Origin: Brachionus manjavacas
Lineage: Eukaryota > Rotifera > Eurotatoria > Ploima > Brachionidae
Direction of reading: 5' to 3'
Length of the DNA stretch: 64,000 bases
NCBI GenBank assembly: GCA_019054805.1
Contig: JAHQIY010000025.1
Span: forward strand, 1 to 64,000
Below are positions 30,974 through 40,800 of this stretch, piece by piece. Positions within the stretch are counted from its first letter, which is position 1. Every line of letters starts with the position of its first letter. Under the pieces are notes generated by a model. It was not told the DNA's origin, did no database searches, and saw only the letters and a program-made list of their open reading frames with translations. The translations under genes were made by a program, and so were the position numbers.

Positions 30974-32321
30974 CAGGTCACTGCAGAATGGTCAATTTTC
31001 TAGCTACGATAATGATTAATAGCTCAAATTCAAGAGCGCAAAAAGTTCTACATGATACAATTTACAGGAGTCAAAAAAGTTAAAAGGACAAGATTTTAGG
31101 CGACTTCGAAAAAGAGCAAAAAACCCATTTTTTGACGTTTTTCAGATAGGTTTTTTGCAATGAATTTTTCGAATTATGGAAAACCGAAGATACCACTAGA
31201 TAGATCTTGAAATTTTCTTGCCTTTGGCGTTTACAGATCAAAAAAAGCTCAAAGATTCGAAAAGTTATGCACATGGGACACTTGCAAGTGATCACCAGTC
31301 ACTTAGTTTTCAGGTCACTGCAGAATGGTCAATTTTCTAGCTACGATAATGATTAATAGCTCAAATTCAAGAGCGCAAAAAGTTCTACATGATACAATTT
31401 ACAGGAGTCAAAAAAGTTAAAAGGACAAGATTTTAGGCGACTTCGAAAAAGAGCAAAAAACCCATTTTTTGACGTTTTTCAGATAGGTTTTTTGCAATGA
31501 ATTTTTCGAATTATGGAAAACCGAAGATACCACTAGATAGATCTTGAAATTTTCTTGCCTTTGGCTTTTACAGATCAAAAAAAGCTCAAAGATTCGAAAA
31601 GTTATGCACATCGGAAACTTGCAAGTGATCACCAGTCACTTAGTTTTCAGGTCACTGCAGAATGGTCAATTTTCTAGCTACGATAATGATTAATAGCTCA
31701 AATTCAAGAGCGCAAAAAGTTCTACATGATACAATTTACAGGAGTCAAAAAAGTTAAAAGGACAAGATTTTAGGCGACTTCGAAAAAGAGCAAAAAACCC
31801 ATTTTTTGACGTTTTTCAGATAGGTTTTTTGCAATGAATTTTTCGAATTATGGAAAACCGAAGATACCACTAGATAGATCTTGAAATTTTCTTGCCTTTG
31901 GCGTTTACAGATCAAAAAAAGCTCAAAGATTCGAAAAGTTATGCACATGGGACACTTGCAAGTGATCACCAGTCACTTAGTTTTCAGGTCACTGCAGAAT
32001 GGTCAATTTTCTAGCTACGATAATGATTAATAGCTCAAATTCAAGAGCGCAAAAAGTTCTACATGATACAATTTACAGGAGTCAAAAAAGTTAAAAGGAC
32101 AAGATTTTAGGCGACTTCGAAAAAGAGCAAAAAACCCATTTTTTGACGTTTTTCAGATAGGTTTTTTGCAATGAATTTTTCGAATTATGGAAAACCGAAG
32201 ATACCACTAGATAGATCTTGAAATTTTCTTGCCTTTGGCGTTTACAGATCAAAAAAAGCTCAAAGATTCGAAAAGTTATGCACATGGGACACTTGCAAGT
32301 GATCACCAGTCACTTAGTTTT

Positions 32322-32566
32322 CAGGTCACTGCAGAATGGTCAATTTTCTAGCTACGATAATGATTAATAGCTCAAATTCAAGAGCGCAAAAAGTTCTACA
32401 TGATACAATTTACAGGAGTCAAAAAAGTTAAAAGGACAAGATTTTAGGCGACTTCGAAAAAGAGCAAAAAACCCATTTTTTGACGTTTTTCAGATAGGTT
32501 TTTTGCAATGAATTTTTCGAATTATGGAAAACCGAAGATACCACTAGATAGATGTTATGCACATGG
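32322..32566. repeat. Terminal, internally deleted satellite unit (array edge)
   Basis: The unit is normal through ACTAGATAGAT at 32553, then jumps to GTTATGCACATGG (32554-32566), lacking the intervening 57 bases of a 336-bp unit. Similarity stops after ACATGG and unique AT-rich DNA follows. The deleted piece removes most of the 51-bp region that holds all the inter-unit variation. Confidence 0.93.
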
Positions 32567-32799
32567 ATATCATTCTATCTTGAAAGGAATAGGCCTTTTT
32601 CAAATTTTATAATATGATTCTTTTTTTACTTTAAATATATAAATTAGATAATAACAAAGAAATGAACTGGCTTTATTTTTTCTTTGAACTGTCATTTTTA
32701 ATTGGGAAGTATTCAGAAAAAGTGTATTAATAAGATATCGATTAAAAGCTGGTAATTAATTTTGTTCTAAATGATATTAAGATGTTTCAAAGACCAATC

Positions 32800-33170
32800 C
32801 AACATTTAATAAATCCTGTTAAATATCCAGCATTAAATTTCTTTGACTTAAAAAATTCGTTTAAAATTTAGACAATAGAATCAGATTCATTTATAATTAC
32901 ATTATCTTTGTTTAAAATAGCTTTGATTGAAGAGTTATTGTTATTTTTATTATTTATGTATCTATATATTAGCTTTGGATCTTTTTTCGAAAGTTTGGCT
33001 AGTGTTGACTCCTAATTTTTACAGACAGCTGAACAGCTAAATCTTTTCTTGCTCTTCTGAAAATTAAGTAACCCGCTTCATTTGTACGATTTCCAAGCCG
33101 AATATTTTTTCCTTTGTTTTGTTTTTAACTTCTTTAGTCAACCAGTAAAAACTGTTTGATGATGGTTTTA
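32800..33170 (-). pseudogene. Decayed LINE fragment (linker before reverse transcriptase)
   Basis: Read on the minus strand, several frames together resemble the region between endonuclease and RT domains of non-LTR retrotransposons: a WLTKEVKNKTKEK stretch near 33150, then KKDPKLIYRYINNKN near 32970, then after an in-frame stop ILNEFFKS near 32850. The order and spacing fit the family pattern of a 'W-T-E-K' segment followed by 'dPK-y' and 'lNeFF-s-F'. Stops and frameshifts show it is dead. The RT core is not found, so the copy is truncated on both sides. It begins about 230 bases from the end of the satellite array. Confidence 0.65.
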
Positions 33171-36100
33171 GTTATTTAAATAATTAATATTTTAAAAGTA
33201 TCAAAGATAATGTCTAAATAATAAGACAAATTTACGAATTAAACGAAAATTTTTTTTTTTTTTTTCCATTATTTTACGTCTCATTGTGACATTTCTTTAT
33301 CTTTAATAAAATTTCAAAGCCTTAAATCATTTTTTACCATATTTTCTACTATATAAATTTTTCCAATTTTTGGAAATTTTTTAGTGTATAATTTTTTTAA
33401 TTTTTTTTAATTCTCTTTTTAGCGACGATATATATAGTGTTTTTAATATGAGGTTCCTAAAAGTTAATTATGATTACTAGGTTTTCAATCAAGTTATCGC
33501 TAAGAGATAGACAAGAATTTGCCAGAGCCTTTAAAATTTATCTGAATTTAATAATTATGCTGCATTAGAGAAAAATTATAGCTCAATTCACTCTCAATTT
33601 TGAGATAAAATAATATTACTAAACATGAACAAATAATTTATTCATTTTTTTAAATAATCGGGCCTTTAACAGCTTGTTTTATTATACGTTATCCATTTTA
33701 GTTTTTTTTTAATGATATGATTTTAAATCATTTATTTTAAAAAATTTAATGGTTAAAATAAAAAATTGCCAAATCGTCAAATCTGGCGTAATTTTTGAAA
33801 TAAATAGATAAAAAATAAATAAATAAATAAAATAAAAAATTGAATAAAATGGTATTTTACTGTTTAATTTATTTTTTGAAAAAAAAAATTGATTTAAAAT
33901 GATTAATCGATTTCAGGTCTGCGCCAAGTCTATTTTCAAGTTTATCGTTCCCTTTTGTATAGATTTATAAAGCAAAATTTTAAGCAAAACAACATTGAAG
34001 TTTTTTTAAAACACTGACTTGACGTTTTTATAGGAAAGTTTTTAATTTTTTTTTTGAATTTAATTACATTGATTAGAGCCAAAGTTGAAACAAAAAATTT
34101 AAGAATTAAATGACTCTTTAATTAAAATTGAAAAATAATTTCAATAAAATTTGTAATTTATTTTAAATTTATTTTGTCTAAAATTTTGTTGAAATTCAGC
34201 TAACAGATGAAGTTCATGGCTTAAAAGTTAAGCTTTGTCTGTGTTCTATAACATACGTTGTTGGGTTAGAAATAAATGATAATTTTAAGATAAAATTTCA
34301 CTTCTAAATATTTTATCCTAATTTTATTCTAATAATTAAAAAGATAGAAAATCTAGTTTTTTTTTCATATCTCGGTCTTTTGAATGATTCAAACCATTAA
34401 CACATATTTTTACCAATTATTACCAATCTAGAAATAACCATTTTAAAATTTCAAAAAGTAGTTTCTTGAAAATTTGATGATGAATTTTCTTTTTCTTTAT
34501 TTTTTTTCCAAATGCATAGCTGAAGCTAAAAATTTATGGAAAGGCAATAAATTTTATCAAATTGGATAAAAAAATAATTTTTTATTCATTTATTATACCA
34601 AAATGTTTAGAATTGATATCACATGCCGGCATAATTTAAGGCAATTTTTTTTTAAACGGAATAGTTTTCCTTTTTGCGCAATGAATTTTAAATAAAATCA
34701 TACGATTTTTTACTCAAGTTATTCAAAATTGCATAATGCATCTATTAAGCTTTCCACGACAATCGAACCATATAATTCAGTCTTGGAAAGAGTGTCGACA
34801 TGGCGAGTTTTTTGTGTGCCACCTGCTTTGGTATAAAATCAGCATTTTCAGATCTGTGAAGAACTTGTTTGAACAAAAAAAATTTAATTTCAAATTAGTC
34901 GGTTTTAGACAGTCATATCTAGGTAGAATTTATTTCTAAAGGATTAGAAAAATGATCTGAATATGTGACAAACTAGTTTATTTTTAAATATTGAGATGGG
35001 TCAGTGTAAGCAAATCTTTTCAATAGTTTCACAAAATCAATATTTACAAATAAGCAAAATTCTATTTTTCAAATGTATCAAAGTTTTGGTTAATGACATT
35101 GAGAAGGATTTAATTAAAAAGTCTTCGATTAGCACAAAAATGCGTTTTCTTAAGGGTAAATATTTGATTTTTTCCATGTTCTAGAATACAATCTAATCTT
35201 AATTTATGCTAGAAAATAGATTTGAAATTTTCATTTTTTCTTTGTTAATATTTGTAATTCTGTTAGACAACACAAAAAATCAGGCCATAATTCTATTAGT
35301 TTCAAAATTATTATGTCATCAAATGCTTATTTGATCTCATCTTAAAATTTATCTAAAAGTTTTTTTTTCTAATTTATGCTAATTCGATACTTTTTTAGGT
35401 ATATTTAAAAAAAAATTTTATTTTATTTCATATTATACCGAATCAAGGACACATTCATATTTGTTCAAATTTATGCTTTTGCCAAGTTAAATGATAAAAT
35501 ATCATTTATGACTTCGATTGCATAATAAATTCGTTCAGCTTGTTCTTTCAGAACCATCTGTCAAACGTCATGTGACGGCATATGTTGTAAAAACTATAAA
35601 TAAAGTTTATGAAGACTTTTAGGTAAATTTTTTAATTGTTGCCTCATTATTTGCATCTATCAAGGACTCTCAATCTTTAAATTAAAAATAACAGAGGTAT
35701 CATTATGATCCATTTTAGTGCCTTTTATATTTTTTTTAAGATTATGTTAAAAACTTTAATCGATATCAATAAAAAACGTGGATATTTTTTTTATCAAATG
35801 TCACAAAAAATGTCAAAATTTTCAATAGTTTTTTTTTTATTTAGAAGAGCTAATCTGAATTTGAATTATTAAAGAGTACTATAAGGTTCATTATTTTTAT
35901 AAATTTGGCCAGAGATTTAGATTAATGGCTTTGCTTTTTATTTCGAAAGTTTTTCTTGTTTCAGGGTTAAGTTCTTTGGGACAAAATTTTTTCAAAAAAT
36001 GGTGGACCTAGGTTTTTTTCTAAAAAAATTTCCAATGAAACAATATTTGTTTTAGTTTAGATATTTACATAAAACCATAGAATACTTTTGCACCTATGTT

Positions 36101-37831
36101 GACGAAGATTTTTTTTTCAAATTTTTTAAAAGGAATACAAAATGAAAGCTATTAACAAGAGATAAACCTTTTTTCTCAATTTGACAAATTTGAAAAAGTG
36201 GGAAAAATTTAAATTCATAAAAACTTGTATTTTTTTTTAATTTTAAATAATTAATTAAATGTGTAAAGACTGTTGACTCTTTGTGTCCTGAAATGAATCT
36301 TGAAATACCTTTTTATACCTAACTTTGTATAGCTAAAAATTTATTTCAAAAAGTTTTAAATTTAAACTAATGGCTTGAAAAGGTTGTTAAAAATATGAAA
36401 AAAAATTATTTGAATTTAGAATGATGAAATCTTATGCGTTATAAAGCTAAGCTTTTTCAAATTCAATTTCCGAAAGCAGGACTAGAAATTTAGTTTAAAA
36501 AAAAATATGAAAAAAAGTAATGAATAGCGAAAAAAATGTTTTTTTTTAAAATTCAATTGATCTAATTTTTAAAGATTAATTGATTATTTAGTAATTTTAA
36601 TTTTTGTTTTGTTTCCATTTTAATTTAATAATTTTTTCAATAAAAATTTTTCATAAACCATTGATACAGTAGAATTTCGGGACCAGTGTAAAGTTTTGTA
36701 TTGAGTAAATTAGCTAGGCAAATTATCAAGAAAATTAGTTAACAATTTTTTTAATTCAATACAAAAGATGGAAAAAAATTAAATACTTATCTGTTTTTGA
36801 GTTGCTAACATTAAGTTTTTGTTGATGGTATCCTTTAAAATAGGATCAAATTTTCCTACATTATTAAATTATGTCATAATAAAATGTCCTTATAAAATAT
36901 AAAAGATAATGAATTTTTAGATTTTTTTTCTGTTTTTAATTAACTAAAACATTTAAATTAAAAAATTAAATATTTATTTTTTGGATTTCAAGTAAAAACT
37001 TTATTTTTTAAAGAAAGCTTTTCCTCATAACCACATAATTTTTGATGATCGCTCGTGATTAGAGTTTTTCATCTATTTTTTTCCAATTTTCAAAGAAGTT
37101 AAAAAAAAATAAAAACTCAATTAAATTAGAAATAATTTTTCGTCTAATTTTAAAGGTTAATAAGAAATAAAAAAAATTCATTTTGCAAAATATAACTTCG
37201 GGGCTATTGTCAATGAAACAAGTGATAAATCAAAAATGTTCATCCATGGCTTTATTTTACTTTTGACAAAATTTTAGTAATTAATTTAAAATTAAAAAAA
37301 ATATTAAAAGTAAAAAAAATTTTTTTTTAAATTTAATTGATCTAATTTTTAAAGATATCTTAAAAGATATTGATTTTATTTTTAAGATCTAATTTTTTTT
37401 AAATGAGTTATAGAATATGCATCCTCAGAGTGTAAAATCCAAGTTGTTAATTAAAGAATTTGAATTACAAATTCTTTTTAATTTTTTTTACTAAAAAAAT
37501 TGGTTCAACTTTAGCTTCGAATTGAAATTTACAACATATGAATAGTTAAATTAGCATATATACCTAACATTATTTAATAAACTATCTTTATATATTAGAA
37601 CAGATATTTTTAGCATGATTTAGTGATTTAATATTTTTCTTTGATCTTTTTCAGCAATTTGTCCATCTCTGGTCTACTAATGGCAATGCTAATATTGATT
37701 TTTAGAGCTAAAAATGTTTGCCAAACTAATCCAGCCAAAGGTCAGATAGAACAAACAAATAGCCAATTAGACCCATAACATTTGCTTAGCTGCTCTAAAC
37801 CTCCTCACTGACCATTTTATTATTTTTATAG
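33171..37831. other. AT-rich DNA with no recognised gene
   Basis: Very AT-rich with many long A and T runs. Short open frames near 34736-34939 and 34996-35184 have low-complexity compositions and no recognisable motif, so I do not call them. It may hold the promoter or a 5' exon of the Patched-family gene. A splice-acceptor-like TTTTTATAG ends at 37831, seven bases before that gene's ATG. Confidence 0.7.
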
Positions 37832-37837
37832 AAAAAT

Positions 37838-40800
37838 ATGTTTCGGGCCATTTTCATCAAACTACGAAACATCTACAATTCACTGAGCAAGCAGTACGCA
37901 TCACTGATTGTCGAGCATACCTTGGCAATCGTGTCTTGCTATGTCCTATTTATGACATGCCTCAGTTTTGGTCTTTTTCAGGCCCACTTGGAGAATGACA
38001 GCCAAAAGTTGACCCATGTGAAAAACAGTGAGGTTGTTGAGAACGCGCAGACAATTTCAAAGTTATTTCCTTACCGGAAAAACAACTATTTTACACACAA
38101 AAGTATCGATCTGGGACATTATGTGGAGATAATTGTCAAAATGCGCAACAAAAATGCATCTTTCATGAACCAGCATGCTTTGGACAAGTTCAACCAAATA
38201 TATGACAACATAACCCGAGGTTTGTCGATCCCAGCACACGAACCCTTGTCCAACTCGACCTCCAATCTAACCTACATGGACAATCTTTGTCCCAAAAGAC
38301 TAAAAATTTGCGCCATTGAGGGCAGCGTTTTGCGCATGAAGCAATTTCAGGACAAATTGCTTGATAAAAAAGTCAGCTATAACAAGAACGATCCGACCCA
38401 GTTGTACACAGAAATTACTCTGGATGCCATTGACGGGACTAGCATGAATTTTGTGTTCGGAAAGAATAGAGAAGAAGAGTGCCACAATGAATTTGGCAAA
38501 GAAAAATGCTACATTCACTCGGTGAACATTTTCAGAGCAAGATTTGAGCTGCTGAGTGAGAGCCAAGCTGATCAAAAAAATGCCATCAAGTTCATGAACA
38601 TTTTTGAGGACTACATGGACCAGGCGAGCCAGTCGAGCGAGTACCATCTTTTCGACATTTCCTATCACACGTCACACACACTGGAAAAAGAGATTGTAAA
38701 GTACTCGGTGCTCGATTTCAAGTACATCCTTGCCTCTTTTGTTTCCATCTGGATCATTTACTTTTTGTTCATGTGGTTCGATTTGAGAATGTTTAAGGTT
38801 TACTTTAAGGAGAAGTTTTTGACTCAGGCCACAGGTAGCAAACTAAGCGAGCAAAAAAAATCCAAAATTTTCTCCAAATGGTTCAAGATAAATTTGTATA
38901 TGATCAAAACAAGTGGTTTTCTGGTGTTTGCAACGTTTATTCAATTTTCGTTGACCATTTTGTCCACTGTTGGCCTCATGTCCTTGCTTTCAATACCCGT
39001 CAATCAACTACTTTACTCAACTATATTTATACTGATGATAATCAATTGTCACCAGTCGTTGATGTTGTTCAAAAATATAAGCGACTACAAGCTCAAAAGT
39101 GTCAATCAGTTGAAAGCTAAATTTGATCTGGCCAATGGCTCTGACAAGTCTCTATACGATGTAAATATCAAAAAAAAGTTGACAAGAACCATACAGTTGA
39201 TTCTGGTTCCGAGTTTTTGCACTCTTTCCACATCGGTCGGAGCTTACTTGACAATTGGTGTTACCGCTCAATTCGACGCAATCAGATTCTATTGTTATTT
39301 TTTAGGTAGGCTTTTGATTTATTTTTTGACCCTGGAACTAAAATTAAAAAAGAAAAGAAAAAAAATTTTTTTTTTCAAAAAATTTTTTATTTCATTAAAT
39401 TATTTTCATTTAATTTAAAATTTTGACCTAGACTCGGTTAATTAAAGAAAGAACGTTCTTCTTTCAGCGTTTAAATAATTTTCAAAAGTTTGAAGTAGAA
39501 TTAAAATTAAATTTAGAAAAATTCTAGTATTTTAGAAATTATTTTATTGAATTTTTTTTTTAATATTTAATCATATGTTTTTATTTATTTTTACTAATTA
39601 AACTCTTGATTCGGATTTTGACTGCGTTTAAGTTCTTGATAAAATTTTGTTCAACATTTTTGATTCGGTTTCTAAAGGGTCTAGGTAAGAAATAGCATAA
39701 GGTTTTGTGTCACCTCAAATTAAAGAAAATTAGCCTTATTTCGATAGATTTTTGTTTATTGATATAAAAACTGATGTCTTAATATTTATTTTAATACAAA
39801 ATAAATAAAAAGTCAAATTATCGAATAGTTCATCAATTTTTTTTAAAAAAACGAGCGAAATTTCTTTTTTATTTTGAGAATTTGAAGTGATCTCAATTAT
39901 AAAAAGCGATTTGGTTTTTTGTTTATTAAATTATATGTCAATTTGAATTTTATGCTTAAAAAAGGTATCTAACCGATTTTTTTAAATTAACTAAATTTTT
40001 AAACTCTATTAAACATAAAAATAGGAAGAAAATTATATGAATTTTTATCTGAAGTAAAATAAAATCTAAATCAATATTTTTATATTTTGCAATAAAAATT
40101 CAATTTTGTTTCGCTGTAATATATTTTATTTAATATTAAAATATCATTTAAAATCATTATTTGGATGCTTTAATTTGGGTTTAAAATTGGTCTTTAAAAT
40201 TTTCAAATAAATATCTTTTAAAAATGAATTAAAGATCAATTAAAAAGTTTTTTTTTATTTAACCAAAATAATAAACATTTTGTGTTTAATTAAAAACTAT
40301 TTTAAATAAGCTTTTATTATTATTTTTATTGAAATTTTATGATCATGAACTTCAAATTGACTCAATTTTATTAAATTTAAGGAAATTTTATATTTTTTGA
40401 GATATCAAATTTCCATAGGCCTATATTTATTACCGAAAACTCTTGACTGCTTTCTTCAGGTTCATTTCTTTTCGAATTGTTTCCATCCAAAACAGTTATA
40501 ACAATTTGTTATTAACCTTCCATTTATTGATAATGTTCAATGTTTGCATTTTTTCTATCCAAAAACTAAACTTAATTCCTAAAAATAAATAAATTGCTAT
40601 ATATAAATTTAATTTAAATTCAAATAGAATATTTGGCTATTTTTATAATCTATTTTTGATATTAAAATTTTTTATTTGTTTGAATTGTTTGTTCAAGTTT
40701 AAAATATTTTTTATTTCGGAAGTAGAATTTATCTTAATTACTTCCTTTCCAGCATGTTTAACTTAAATTCACGTAATCAGTTATTTTTTTTTTCAATTTT

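Larger units (their letters stand above)
1..32566. repeat. Tandem satellite array, 336/337-bp unit, 96 full copies plus one damaged copy
   Basis: Head-to-tail repeats with no spacers. Each unit starts at CAGGTCACTGCAG (1, 338, 675 ... 32322). The 32,321 bases before the last start equal exactly 65 units of 337 plus 31 of 336. The one-base difference is an A7/A6 run at unit offset 267. Five classes are visible from offset 256 (T/G), offset 267 (A or C), run length, and offsets 302/306 (C..A or G..C): A = T/A7/C-A (27 units), B = G/A7/G-C (29), C = G/C+A6/G-C (9), D = G/A6/C-A (11), E = G/A6/G-C (20). One C unit also has G at offset 262. I saw no other differences, but did not align every base. 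GC is about 34% in unit 1, above the flanks. The array begins before the window. No gene is credible inside it. Confidence 0.99.

Noticed and set aside
1..32566. CRISPR-like or rDNA-like array
   Set aside because: There are no unique spacers between units and no rRNA-like sequence; it is a plain eukaryotic satellite.
1..32566. Assembly artefact creating the whole array
   Set aside because: Mixed variant classes, two unit lengths in irregular order and a truncated final unit argue for real sequence, though copy number may be inexact.
34736..35184. Two plus-strand open frames of 62-67 codons
   Set aside because: Composition follows the AT-rich background and no motif or splice partner is seen.
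38300..38668. 122-codon frame on the minus strand
   Set aside because: It is the antisense shadow of the first Patched-family exon.
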